From NCBI GenBank assembly GCA_016744415.1, contig JADGEL010000003.1, forward strand, positions 248,001 through 312,000: a DNA stretch of 64,000 nt, written 5' to 3'. The first letter of the stretch is position 1; the number at the start of each line of letters is the position of its first letter. The DNA comes from Flavobacteriaceae bacterium. GTDB taxonomy: Bacteria > Bacteroidota > Bacteroidia > Flavobacteriales > Flavobacteriaceae. The translations under genes and the position numbers were made by a program. The notes beneath the pieces were generated by a model. That model saw nothing but the letters and a program-made list of their open reading frames with translations. It was not told where the DNA came from and ran no database searches. Of this stretch, positions 28,415 to 37,403 are shown piece by piece.

Positions 28415-31372
28415 CTATTGCTTTACCTCATCTGTGGTATAATTAAACAAATAATCAATATCCATCACATGAACTTCTCCTAATTTCTTCAAGGCTTCCA
28501 TATCCATATCATCTTCATTTCCTATCACAGAAACAGAATAATCTTGTCCTTTAATATTAGTAGCAAAGAACTCGTTTACATCAGCCATTGTCATCTTTTG
28601 AATTTCATTATACATCTCTTCTCTATTATCATAATCTAATCCTCTTTTTTGTAAACTTTCATAATTCCAAAAAATATTTGATTTCGTAATTCTTTGAGAA
28701 GCAATCTGTTTTAAGGCAGATTCTTTTGCTGTAATAAACTGCTGTTCTGCTTCTGGCATATTATTTAATAAGTTCAACATTGCATCGACTGCTTCTGGTA
28801 CTTTATTAGCCTGTGTACCAATATATGCATAAGTTCTGTCATAACTTTCTTTTTTAGAAGATGGTAAATACCCTGCAGATGCTGAATAGGCCAACCCTTT
28901 AGATTCTCTAATTTCTTGTACAACTACCGAAGAAAATCCTTGTCCAAAATACGAATTAAATACTGTTGACAATGCCATTTTTTTGGCATCGAACTGCTCA
29001 CCTTTTGCTATAAAAAACATCTCAGCTTGCACCATATCAAAATCAGCAAAATAAACATTTTTACCTGTTGCCAATTGTTTATATTCTTTTGCTGGCGGAT
29101 ACTCTTTTAATGTTTCTGAAATTGTATGGTGCGTATTCAATGCTAATTTTGCAGCTTCTACATCTTTTCCATAATAAAAAATACGATGTTTAAAGTTTTC
29201 TAAATCTTTTACGATTGCAACCAACTCAGAAGGATCTATATTTTTTAATTCGTCTACCGGATAAATATTTCGCAGTCTAGAACCTTCACCATATTGGGCG
29301 AAACTATTCAATCCTCCTCTTAAAATATTTCCTTTTTGAGTTTTACCATCTTCTCGTCCTTTTAAAATACTCAACACATATTTATCATATGCCTCTTGAT
29401 CTACAACAACATTCGCCATTAAATGTTCTAATAATTCCAATCCTTTATCAAGATTTTCTTGTAAACCATAAATTGAAACATTAGACCTGTCGTTTCCTGT
29501 TCTCACACTATAACTTACACCAATCTTATAAAATTCCTTCTTTAATTCTTCAGCAGAATATTTATCAGTTCCTAGGTATTCTAAATAACCAACAGCCAAT
29601 GCCATTTTTTTATCATTGTCTTTACCCATATCAAGAATTATATTTAAGTCAAATAAATCATTGTTCTTATTCTTTATATGAGCTAATTCAATTCCGCTGT
29701 CTAAAGTCTCTTTTTGAATCTCCTTTTTATAATCAACAAATAAAGGCTTTAATTCTTCAGACTTCATTGCATTAAAATCTTTCAAAAATTGAGATTCAGC
29801 ATCTCTATTTATAGCATTTGGAGTAATTCCAGGGTTTTTAACTTTTGCAATATTCTTGTCTTCACCACTACGCTTATAAGTAACTACATGATTCCCAACA
29901 AAAAACTCATTGGCAAATGCAACCAAGTCATCTTTTGAAATCTTTTTTAAATCATCTAAAAACTGAACTTTATCACTCCAGTTTTCATTATGAATAAATG
30001 CATTGTAATACATTGAAGCTAGTGCAGTAGAATTTTCGTATTGTCGCATATTTCTTAACTTCATATCGTTAATAACAGCATCAATCATATATTCATCAAA
30101 CTCACCTTTCTTAAACAAGTCTATTTGTCCTAATAATAAATCCTTTACTTCATCCAATGACTGTCCTGCTTTTGGTGTTCCATTTAACATCAAAAAGCCA
30201 TAATCATTTAAAAAAAATGGTTGTGTAGATGCATTTTGTACTACTTGCTTTTGATTTAAATTTAAATCAAATAAACCAGCATTACCATTCATCAATAACA
30301 TTTCTATTAAAGTAATTATCTTTTCATCTTCAGTACCTATTCCAGGAGTTCTATAAGAAATCATGATGCTTTCATTACTAGGTCCAAAAACTTCTTTAAC
30401 AACCTCACCACTTAAAGGTTCTTCAACTGGCAATGTAGGATGTACTACTTCTTTGTATTTCATTTGACCAAAAGTAGCATCAATTTTTTTAATTGTTGAA
30501 TCAAATTCCAAATCACCTACTAATACAATCGCCATATTATTTGGCACATAATATTTATTGAAATAGTCATTGATATGAACCATTGAAGGATTCTTTAAAT
30601 GTTCGGAAGTTCCAATAGTACTTTGTTGGCCATAAGGGTGAGTTGGGAATAAACCATCTAGCATAGCTGTGAAAGACTTTCTCCCATCGTTATCTTGTCC
30701 ACGGTTAAACTCTTCATAAACAGCTTCTAATTCAGTATGAAATAAACGCAATACTAATTTACTAAAACGTTCATTTTCTAAGTGGAGCCATTTATCTAAT
30801 CCATTTGCAGGAATTTTATTTTTATAGACAGTTTCTTCAAACCAAGTGTGTGCATTTGTTCCAGATGCGCCTAACAAACTGACCATCTTGTCATATTCAT
30901 TTGCAATTGCAAGTTTTGATGCTTCATGAGATATTTTATCGATTTCTCTGTACAACTCTTCTTTTTTTACAGGATCTGACTCGGCTTTATGCTGTTCGTA
31001 TAAGTCAGATATTTGAGCAATTAGTTTTTTTTCATTCTCCCAATCTGAAGTTGCAATATTATCCGTTCCTTTAAACACCATATGTTCTAAATAATGCGCC
31101 AATCCGGTACTTTCTTTTGGGTCATAATTAGATCCAGCTTTTACAGGAATAAAAGTTTGTATTGTTGGTTCGTCATGATTCTCGCTTAAATAAACTTTTA
31201 ATCCATTATCTAAGGTATACAAACGTAAACCTGTTGGGTCATTTTCTACAGTTTCATAACTATATCCATTTGTATCTGTATGTGATGTAGCTTTGTAACT
31301 TTGTACATCACTTGCACAGCTAATAAAAGCAACTGTAACAAATAAGATTGGTAAATAATGTAATTTTTTCAT
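28415..31372 (-). CDS. M16-family zinc metalloprotease, exported lipoprotein
   Basis: 985 residues from the ATG at 31372; the frame extends 11 codons further but that extension (MSIKNLTKQKH) is not signal-like. The start MKKLHYLPILFVTVAFISCAS is a lipoprotein signal with the Cys at about residue 18. The first M16 domain carries the zinc-binding HXXEH motif in GLAHYLEHMVFKGT and the downstream Glu in ELEAVYEEF. A second, non-catalytic M16 half fills the C-terminal part, as in pitrilysin-type enzymes. It probably degrades peptides at the periplasmic face of a membrane. It has its own consensus promoter right after sucD. Confidence 0.92.
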   Translation of the reverse strand: MKKLHYLPILFVTVAFISCASDVQSYKATSHTDTNGYSYETVENDPTGLRLYTLDNGLKVYLSENHDEPTIQTFIPVKAGSNYDPKESTGLAHYLEHMVFKGTDNIATSDWENEKKLIAQISDLYEQHKAESDPVKKEELYREIDKISHEASKLAIANEYDKMVSLLGASGTNAHTWFEETVYKNKIPANGLDKWLHLENERFSKLVLRLFHTELEAVYEEFNRGQDNDGRKSFTAMLDGLFPTHPYGQQSTIGTSEHLKNPSMVHINDYFNKYYVPNNMAIVLVGDLEFDSTIKKIDATFGQMKYKEVVHPTLPVEEPLSGEVVKEVFGPSNESIMISYRTPGIGTEDEKIITLIEMLLMNGNAGLFDLNLNQKQVVQNASTQPFFLNDYGFLMLNGTPKAGQSLDEVKDLLLGQIDLFKKGEFDEYMIDAVINDMKLRNMRQYENSTALASMYYNAFIHNENWSDKVQFLDDLKKISKDDLVAFANEFFVGNHVVTYKRSGEDKNIAKVKNPGITPNAINRDAESQFLKDFNAMKSEELKPLFVDYKKEIQKETLDSGIELAHIKNKNNDLFDLNIILDMGKDNDKKMALAVGYLEYLGTDKYSAEELKKEFYKIGVSYSVRTGNDRSNVSIYGLQENLDKGLELLEHLMANVVVDQEAYDKYVLSILKGREDGKTQKGNILRGGLNSFAQYGEGSRLRNIYPVDELKNIDPSELVAIVKDLENFKHRIFYYGKDVEAAKLALNTHHTISETLKEYPPAKEYKQLATGKNVYFADFDMVQAEMFFIAKGEQFDAKKMALSTVFNSYFGQGFSSVVVQEIRESKGLAYSASAGYLPSSKKESYDRTYAYIGTQANKVPEAVDAMLNLLNNMPEAEQQFITAKESALKQIASQRITKSNIFWNYESLQKRGLDYDNREEMYNEIQKMTMADVNEFFATNIKGQDYSVSVIGNEDDMDMEALKKLGEVHVMDIDYLFNYTTDEVKQ

Positions 31373-31407
31373 GTGTTTTTGTTTAGTTAAATTTTTTATA
31401 GACAAAG

Positions 31408-31446
31408 AAAAAAGTCTGCCCCAAATATACTTTAGAACAGACTTTT
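31408..31446 (-). terminator. sucD terminator whose loop holds the next promoter
   Basis: Stem AAAAGTCTG / CAGACTTTT (31410-31418 with 31438-31446), 19-nt loop, and six T residues following on the minus strand. The loop contains the TATATTTG -7 box of the M16 gene. Confidence 0.7.
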
Positions 31447-31452
31447 AACAAA
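31422..31452 (-). promoter_or_regulatory. Consensus Bacteroidota promoter of the M16 peptidase gene
   Basis: On the minus strand TTTG (31449-31452), exactly 19 bp, then TATATTTG (31422-31429). Both elements and the spacing are consensus. The predicted leader is about 45 nt. Confidence 0.75.
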
Positions 31453-31473
31453 ATTTTTAGTTTCTTATTATGA

Positions 31474-32346
31474 CTAATTTAACACCTCAGCCACTTTTTT
31501 ACCTATCGCAGCTGGAGATTCAACAACGTGAATTCCATTAGCTCTTAAGATTTCCATTTTTGCTTGTGCAGTATCATCAGAACCGCCAACAATAGCACCG
31601 GCATGCCCCATGGTTCTTCCTTTCGGAGCTGTTTGTCCTGCAATAAAACCAATAACAGGTTTTCTATTACCATCTGCTTTTATCCAACGAGCAGCATCAG
31701 CTTCTAACTGTCCACCAATTTCACCAATCATCACAATTGCTTCAGTCTCTGGGTCATTCATCAGCATTTCAACAGCATCCTTAGTTGTTGTTCCAATAAT
31801 TGGATCACCACCAATACCAATCGCTGTTGTAATTCCGTATCCTTGTCTTACAACTTGGTCAGCCGCCTCATATGTCAATGTTCCTGATTTAGAAATAATA
31901 CCAACAGTACCTTTTTTAAAGATAAAACCTGGCATAATACCAACTTTAGCTTCATCCGGAGTAATTACTCCTGGACAGTTAGGTCCTACCAATCTACAAT
32001 CTTTATCAGCAATATAATCTTTTACCTTCACCATATCAGCTACCGGAATACCCTCGGTAATACAAATAATAACTTTAATTCCTGCATCTGCAGCTTCCAT
32101 AATTGCATCTCCAGCAAAAGCAGGTGGTACAAAAATAATCGTTACATTGGCATCTGCCTTTGCAACCGCCTCAGCAACTGTATTAAAAACTGGTTTGTCT
32201 AAATGCGTTTGACCTCCTTTACCTGGAGTTACACCACCAACTACATTGGTACCGTATTCTATCATTTGTGTAGCGTGGAAAGTACCTTCGCTTCCTGTGA
32301 ATCCTTGAACAATAATGTTAGAATCCTTATTAACTAAAACACTCAT
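31474..32346 (-). CDS. sucD: Succinate-CoA ligase, alpha subunit
   Basis: 290 residues. With SucC it converts succinyl-CoA to succinate while making ATP or GTP in the TCA cycle. Seen: the CoA-binding Rossmann start [11 protein letters not shown] near residues 16-26, [10 protein letters not shown] near 122-131, [13 protein letters not shown] near 148-160 and the phosphohistidine loop [13 protein letters not shown] with His at about 248. sucC is not adjacent; a separate locus for the beta subunit is common in this phylum. Confidence 0.97.
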   Translation of the reverse strand: MSVLVNKDSNIIVQGFTGSEGTFHATQMIEYGTNVVGGVTPGKGGQTHLDKPVFNTVAEAVAKADANVTIIFVPPAFAGDAIMEAADAGIKVIICITEGIPVADMVKVKDYIADKDCRLVGPNCPGVITPDEAKVGIMPGFIFKKGTVGIISKSGTLTYEAADQVVRQGYGITTAIGIGGDPIIGTTTKDAVEMLMNDPETEAIVMIGEIGGQLEADAARWIKADGNRKPVIGFIAGQTAPKGRTMGHAGAIVGGSDDTAQAKMEILRANGIHVVESPAAIGKKVAEVLN

Positions 32347-32391
32347 TTGTATATATGATTTTTGATTTGTGAATTACGAATTTGTAAGTGA

Positions 32392-32399
32392 CAAAAATA
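32392..32399 (-). promoter_or_regulatory. Putative -7 promoter box of sucD
   Basis: TATTTTTG on the minus strand, 45 nt upstream of the start. It lies in the 110-bp gap after the lipid A operon; no strong terminator for that operon is seen, only an AT-rich hairpin ATATATGA / TCATATAT at 32424-32452 without a T run. Confidence 0.4.
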
Positions 32400-32456
32400 C
32401 GCAATTTTGAAGTTTAAATTTTGATATATGAACTTATTTTAATCTCATATATTCGT

Positions 32457-33392
32457 TTATAAATTCTTTAATTTTTCGATAATCTCTGGAATCTTTCTGA
32501 TGGATGCAATCTCTTTATATTTGGTTCTAAAATCTTCAGCAGGAATACCAAAATAGCTCTTACCTCCTTCTAATGACTTACTCACACCTGCCTTAGCCGA
32601 TATAATCGCTTTTGAACCGATAGTAACATCACTCGTAATTCCTACTTGTCCCCAAATAGTAACTTCGTCTTCAATAATAACACAACCTGCTATACCAACA
32701 TGCGAAGCAATTAAGCATTTTTTGCCAATAATAGTATCATGTGCAATCTGTACTTGATTATCAATTTTAGTTCCTTCCTTAATTGTAGTATTACCAGTAA
32801 CACCTCTATCAATTGAACATAAAGCGCCAATCTCTACATTGTCTTCAATCACAACCTTACCACAAGATATTAATTTATCAAAGCCTTTCGGGCGCTTTTG
32901 ATAATAAAAAGCATCGGCACCTAAAACTGTTCCTGAATGAATTGTAACATTATTTCCTATTACAGCTTCATCATTAATTACAACGTTTGCATGAATGACA
33001 CAATCATTCCCAATAATAACATTGTTTCCTACAAATGAATTTGGTTGAATGATAGTATTAGTTCCAATAATAGCAGATTCTGATATTGCTTTTGAAGAAG
33101 GAGTAAAAGGATTAAAGTGCTGTGATAATTTATTAAAATCACTAAATGGATCTTCAGAAATTAGCAATGCCTTACCCTCAGGACAATCTACTTTTTTATT
33201 GATTAAAATAATAGTAGCTTTTGATTGCAACGCCTTATCATAATATTTTGGATGATCTACAAAAACAATATCCCCAGATTCAACAACATGAATTTCATTC
33301 ATACCTAAAACTGGAAAATCTTCAGCACCAACATAATCAGCTTTGATGATTTTTGCAATTTCTTTGAGTGTCTGTTCCTTAGAAAATTTCAT
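32457..33392 (-). CDS. Second LpxD-like acyltransferase (left-handed beta-helix)
   Basis: 311 residues. An LpxD-type N-terminal domain (about 1-95) precedes hexapeptide repeats (about 100-275) and a C-terminal helix (IRKIPEIIEKLKNL). The catalytic His of LpxD is kept in QVQIAHDTIIG. The second conserved His of the family, in the block GQVGFAGH of the neighbouring lpxD, is missing here (GQVGITSDV). It may therefore act on a different sugar nucleotide or acyl donor, or serve as a non-identical paralogue in lipid A or O-glycan synthesis. Its ATG overlaps the efp stop codon by one base (TAATG), so translation is probably coupled. Confidence 0.8.
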   Translation of the reverse strand: MKFSKEQTLKEIAKIIKADYVGAEDFPVLGMNEIHVVESGDIVFVDHPKYYDKALQSKATIILINKKVDCPEGKALLISEDPFSDFNKLSQHFNPFTPSSKAISESAIIGTNTIIQPNSFVGNNVIIGNDCVIHANVVINDEAVIGNNVTIHSGTVLGADAFYYQKRPKGFDKLISCGKVVIEDNVEIGALCSIDRGVTGNTTIKEGTKIDNQVQIAHDTIIGKKCLIASHVGIAGCVIIEDEVTIWGQVGITSDVTIGSKAIISAKAGVSKSLEGGKSYFGIPAEDFRTKYKEIASIRKIPEIIEKLKNL

Positions 33393-33958
33393 TACTCTTT
33401 AACTCTTTCTAGATAATTACCTTTTTCTGTACCTACTTTTACTTTATCTCCTTCGTTGATAAAAAGCGGAACATTAATTATTGCTCCAGTTTCTGCGGTT
33501 GCTGGTTTTGTAGCATTGGTTGCTGTATTACCTTTAACTCCTGGCTCGGTATGTGTAATTTCTAAAACAACACTTGCAGGCATTTCTACTGAAAGTGGCA
33601 TATCATCTTCTGCATTGATAATCACCGTAACAATCTCACCTTCCTTCATTAGTTCAGGGGCATCTAGCACTTCTCTTTCTAAAGTAATTTGATTGTAATC
33701 TTGGTTATTCATAAAATGATATGTATTCCCTTCTGGGTATAAAAATTGAAATTTATGAGTCTCTACTCTTACATCTTCAATTTTCCTGCCTGCTGGAAAA
33801 GTATTGTCTACTACTTTACCATTGCTTACAGATTTTAATTTAGTTCTAACAAATGCAGGCCCTTTACCAGGTTTAACATGTAAAAATTCGATTACTTTAT
33901 AAATATCATTGTTGTATCTAATACAAAGTCCGTTTCTAATATCTGAAGTTGTTGCCAT
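33392..33958 (-). CDS. efp: Translation elongation factor P
   Basis: 188 residues, three OB-like beta-barrel domains. It binds stalled ribosomes between P and E sites and relieves arrest at polyproline. The tip loop reads HVKPGKGPAFVRTKLK, with Lys at the position modified in E. coli EF-P (Lys34). No epmA/epmB-type modification gene is present in the window. It is embedded in the lipid A gene cluster between lpxA (24 bp upstream) and the second lpxD-like gene (1-bp overlap), so it is probably in the same transcript. Confidence 0.97.
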   Translation of the reverse strand: MATTSDIRNGLCIRYNNDIYKVIEFLHVKPGKGPAFVRTKLKSVSNGKVVDNTFPAGRKIEDVRVETHKFQFLYPEGNTYHFMNNQDYNQITLEREVLDAPELMKEGEIVTVIINAEDDMPLSVEMPASVVLEITHTEPGVKGNTATNATKPATAETGAIINVPLFINEGDKVKVGTEKGNYLERVKE

Positions 33959-33982
33959 TATCTATATTTTATTTTTATTATT

Positions 33983-34768
33983 TTAATTTCCACTCGAATA
34001 TCCTTTCATAATTCCTCTATGAGAATTTTTTATGAATAGAATAATATCATCACGCTCATTTGTAGCTTCCATTTCTGCTTCAATGATTTCAAGAGCTTGG
34101 GTATTGTTATGTTTCTTTTGATATAAGATTCTGTAAATATTTTGAATCTCTCTAATTTTTTCTGTATTAAACCCTCTTCTTCTCAACCCTATAGAGTTTA
34201 TCCCTACATAAGATAAAGGTTCTTTTGCTGCTTTTGTAAATGGGGGTACATCTTTTCTTACAAGTGACCCACCAGAAACCATAGCATGCTGCCCTATATG
34301 AATAAACTGATGAATTGCAGATAAACCACCAATAATAGCGTGTGCACCTATAGTAACATGACCCGCTAGCGCAACACCATTTACAATAATGGCACTCTCT
34401 CCAATAACACAATCATGTGCAATATGCGTTGTTGCCATAATCAATACATTGTCACCAATTACTGTTTTACCAGAAGCAACAGTACCTCTATTAATGGTAA
34501 CACATTCTCGAATGGTAACATCATTACCAATCACGGTTAATGAATCTTCACCATCAAATTTTAAATCTTGTGGAATTGCAGATATAACTGCTCCAGGAAA
34601 TATACGGCAATTCTTTCCGATTCGAGCACCTTCCATTATTGTTACGTTAGATCCAATCCAAGTTCCTGAACCAATTTTTACATTTCCGTGGATAGTTGTA
34701 AATGGTTCTACAACAACATTACGGGCAATTTTTGCTTCGGGATGAATATATGCTAATGGTTGATTCAT
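33983..34768 (-). CDS. lpxA: Acyl-ACP--UDP-N-acetylglucosamine O-acyltransferase
   Basis: 261 residues, the usual size. It performs the first step of lipid A synthesis, moving a 3-hydroxyacyl chain from ACP to O3 of UDP-GlcNAc. A left-handed beta-helix of hexapeptide repeats fills about residues 1-190, with the catalytic His in [11 protein letters not shown]. The helical C-terminal domain (about 195-261) follows. It lies 91 bp after lpxC-fabZ in the minus-strand operon. Confidence 0.96.
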   Translation of the reverse strand: MNQPLAYIHPEAKIARNVVVEPFTTIHGNVKIGSGTWIGSNVTIMEGARIGKNCRIFPGAVISAIPQDLKFDGEDSLTVIGNDVTIRECVTINRGTVASGKTVIGDNVLIMATTHIAHDCVIGESAIIVNGVALAGHVTIGAHAIIGGLSAIHQFIHIGQHAMVSGGSLVRKDVPPFTKAAKEPLSYVGINSIGLRRRGFNTEKIREIQNIYRILYQKKHNNTQALEIIEAEMEATNERDDIILFIKNSHRGIMKGYSSGN

Positions 34769-34859
34769 TTTTTAGAATTTAATTTTTAGAGGAAAATATG
34801 TTTGCAAAGTAATCATATTAATAAACTTAACTTACAATAACTTTGTTTGATTCATCATT

Positions 34860-36248
34860 TTATTTTTTCACAATTTGAGCCATTAATTGGGCTTCGGCTA
34901 CTAATTTATTATTTGAATAAGCGTAGGCTTGCATGTTACAAATACCTCTTCTTATTGGCGTAATTAATTCACAACTAAAAATTAAAGTATCTCCGGGAAG
35001 CACCTTTCTTTTAAATTTAACATTATCCATTTTCATAAACAATGTTAAATAATTTTCCGGATCTGGTACCGTACTCAATACTAAAATCCCTCCTGTTTGT
35101 GCCATGGCCTCGACAATTAAAACTCCAGGCATTACCGGTGCACCGGGAAAATGCCCTACAAAGAAAGGCTCATTCATTGTCACATTTTTCATTCCTACAA
35201 CCTTTGTTTCTGTCAATTCTAAAATACGGTCAATCAACAAAAATGGAGGGCGATGTGGCAGAATACTCATAATTTTATGAATATCCATCAATGGTTCTTC
35301 AGATAAATCAAATTGAGGAACTCTATTTCTTTTTTCTGTTTTAATAATTTTTGCTAATTTTTTTGCAAACTGCGTATTTACATAGTGCCCTGGTTTATTG
35401 GCAATTACTTTTCCGCGAATTCTTGTTCCTACCAACGCCAAATCACCAATAACATCTAGTAATTTATGACGAGCAGCTTCATTTGTCCAATGCAGTGTTA
35501 GGTTGTCTAAAATTCCGTTAGGTTTAACTGAGATTGTTTCTTTATTAAAAACTTTCTTTAACCGTTCTGTTATTTCAGGTGAAATTTCTTTATCAACATA
35601 TACAATAGCATTATTTAAATCGCCACCTTTAATCAAATCATTTTCTAATAACATTTCAATTTCGTGTAAGAAACTAAATGTACGAGCATCTGCAATTTCA
35701 GTTTTAAAATCGCTCAGCTTTTCTAAAGATGCATTTTGAGTTCCTAATACTTTGGTGCCAAAATCAACAATTGTTGTTAGTTGATATTCATCCGAAGGCA
35801 TCAAAATAATTTCACTGCCTGTATCACTATCCTTATAAGAAATAACTTCTTTTACGATATACTCTTCTCTTGGGCAATCTAACTCTACCATACCCGCATT
35901 TTCCAAGGCCTCAACAAAAAACTTTGAAGAACCATCCATTATTGGAGGCTCCGCAGCGTTCATTTCTATCATCAAATTGTCGATACCCAAAGCATAAGCA
36001 GCAGCCAAAACATGTTCAGATGTATTTATATTTACTCCATTTTTCTCAAGGTTTGTACCCCTCTGGGTATTTGTAACAAAGCACGCTTGTGCTTCAATAA
36101 CAGGAGATCCCTCTAAATCAATTCGCATAAATGCATACCCTTGATTAATAGGTGCGGGTTTAAAAGTCATCGTAACTTCTTTACCTGTATGAAGCCCAAC
36201 ACCAGAAAGCGTTACTTCATTTTTTATTGTTGTTTGATTTTGGCTCAT
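34860..36248 (-). CDS. lpxC/fabZ: Bifunctional LpxC deacetylase / FabZ dehydratase fusion
   Basis: 462 residues in two enzymes. Residues about 1-305 are LpxC, the zinc deacetylase committing UDP-3-O-acyl-GlcNAc to lipid A; metal ligands are seen in NTSEHVLAAAYALG (His) and in LHWTNEAARHKLLDVIGDLAL (His and Asp). Residues about 315-462 are FabZ, 3-hydroxyacyl-ACP dehydratase, with the catalytic His in LPHRPPFLLIDRI and Glu in MPGVLIVEAMAQTGG. The fusion is well known in Bacteroidota and joins two enzymes competing for the 3-hydroxyacyl-ACP pool. The ATG abuts the lpxD stop (TAGATG), pointing to translational coupling. Confidence 0.97.
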   Translation of the reverse strand: MSQNQTTIKNEVTLSGVGLHTGKEVTMTFKPAPINQGYAFMRIDLEGSPVIEAQACFVTNTQRGTNLEKNGVNINTSEHVLAAAYALGIDNLMIEMNAAEPPIMDGSSKFFVEALENAGMVELDCPREEYIVKEVISYKDSDTGSEIILMPSDEYQLTTIVDFGTKVLGTQNASLEKLSDFKTEIADARTFSFLHEIEMLLENDLIKGGDLNNAIVYVDKEISPEITERLKKVFNKETISVKPNGILDNLTLHWTNEAARHKLLDVIGDLALVGTRIRGKVIANKPGHYVNTQFAKKLAKIIKTEKRNRVPQFDLSEEPLMDIHKIMSILPHRPPFLLIDRILELTETKVVGMKNVTMNEPFFVGHFPGAPVMPGVLIVEAMAQTGGILVLSTVPDPENYLTLFMKMDNVKFKRKVLPGDTLIFSCELITPIRRGICNMQAYAYSNNKLVAEAQLMAQIVKK

Positions 36249-37283
36249 CTATTTTTCTTTTAAAGCTTTTAATTCTTTTTCTAATTCATTAATCTGCTTT
36301 GCTAATTTCGGAAAATTTCTGAAATGAATGTACGATTTATTCCAATCCATAAAATTAAAAGCATGTGATCCTTGAACAACTTCTTTATCGTTCAAGTTTT
36401 TTCCAACACCAGATTGTGCTTGAATTTTTACATCGTTTCCAATTATCAAATGTCCAGCAAAACCAACTTGCCCACCTATCTGGCAATTTTTACCAATTTT
36501 AGTAGAGCCTGCAATTCCTGTTTGAGATGCAATGACTGTATTCTCGCCAATATCAACATTATGTGCAACTTGAATCTGATTGTCTAGCTTCACTCCTTTT
36601 CTAATAACTGTTGACCCTAAAGTTGCTCTATCAATAGTTGTAGCAGCCCCAACATCAACATTATCTTCTAATATTACATTCCCTATTTGTGGCACTTTTT
36701 TATAAACTCCTTCTTCATTTGGAACAAAACCAAATCCGTCTGCACCTATCACAGAACCAGAATTAATCATACAGTTTTTTCCTATTTTGGTATCAGAATA
36801 AATTCTAACTCCAGAAAACACAATACAGTTATCATCAATTGTAACATTATCACCTATATAAGAGTTTGGATAAATTTTTACATTGTCACCTAATCGTACA
36901 TTTTCGCCTATATATACAAAGGCCCCTATGTATGGACTTTCACCTACACTTGCACTCTTACTAATAAAACTCGGTTCTTCAATACCCGTTTTAGATAATT
37001 TAATTTGGTTATAAAATTCTAATAATTGTGTAAAGGCCTTGTATGCATCCTCAACTTTTAATAGTGTTGAGCTTACTTCTTTTTCTGGTTCAAAAGATTT
37101 ATTTACAACAACCACCGAGGCTTCAGTGTCATAAATATGTGATGTATATTTTGGGTTGGATAAAAAGGTAAGAGATCCTTCCTTACCTTCTTCAATTTTA
37201 GAAAGTGTTGAAACCTCTACAAGAGGATCTCCAACTATTTCTCCTTCTAAAATTTCTGCGATTTGATTGGCTGTAAATTTCAT
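36249..37283 (-). CDS. lpxD: UDP-3-O-(3-hydroxyacyl)glucosamine N-acyltransferase
   Basis: 344 residues from the ATG at 37283. A TTG three codons earlier is part of the promoter box TACTTTTG and is rejected as a start. LpxD adds the N-linked 3-hydroxyacyl chain in the third step of lipid A synthesis. N-terminal uridine-binding domain (about 1-100), hexapeptide beta-helix (about 105-310), C-terminal helix (KLAKQINELEKELKALKEK). Both conserved histidines are seen: QIQVAHNVDIG and GQVGFAGH. It is the first gene of the five-gene minus-strand operon running to 32457. Confidence 0.95.
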   Translation of the reverse strand: MKFTANQIAEILEGEIVGDPLVEVSTLSKIEEGKEGSLTFLSNPKYTSHIYDTEASVVVVNKSFEPEKEVSSTLLKVEDAYKAFTQLLEFYNQIKLSKTGIEEPSFISKSASVGESPYIGAFVYIGENVRLGDNVKIYPNSYIGDNVTIDDNCIVFSGVRIYSDTKIGKNCMINSGSVIGADGFGFVPNEEGVYKKVPQIGNVILEDNVDVGAATTIDRATLGSTVIRKGVKLDNQIQVAHNVDIGENTVIASQTGIAGSTKIGKNCQIGGQVGFAGHLIIGNDVKIQAQSGVGKNLNDKEVVQGSHAFNFMDWNKSYIHFRNFPKLAKQINELEKELKALKEK

Positions 37284-37289
37284 GAATTG

Positions 37290-37297
37290 CAAAAGTA
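37290..37297 (-). promoter_or_regulatory. -7 promoter box 6 nt before the lpxD start
   Basis: TACTTTTG on the minus strand ends six bases before the lpxD ATG, suggesting an almost leaderless operon mRNA. No -33 TTTG at standard spacing. Confidence 0.4.
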
Positions 37298-37403
37298 TGA
37301 AAATTCTAAGTTTTACTAAAGCGTTGTTTCTACAAATAGGGAAACTACTTTAAAATTGATTTATAATATTTTTATGCTTTAAAAATTAAAACAACAATAA
37401 GGC

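Noticed and set aside
31610-32017. 135-codon plus-strand frame inside sucD
   Set aside because: Shadow of the highly conserved sucD gene on the other strand.
37284-37292. TTG start of lpxD three codons upstream
   Set aside because: The TTG is the end of the promoter box TACTTTTG; the ATG at 37283 gives the family-typical MKFTANQIAEIL start.
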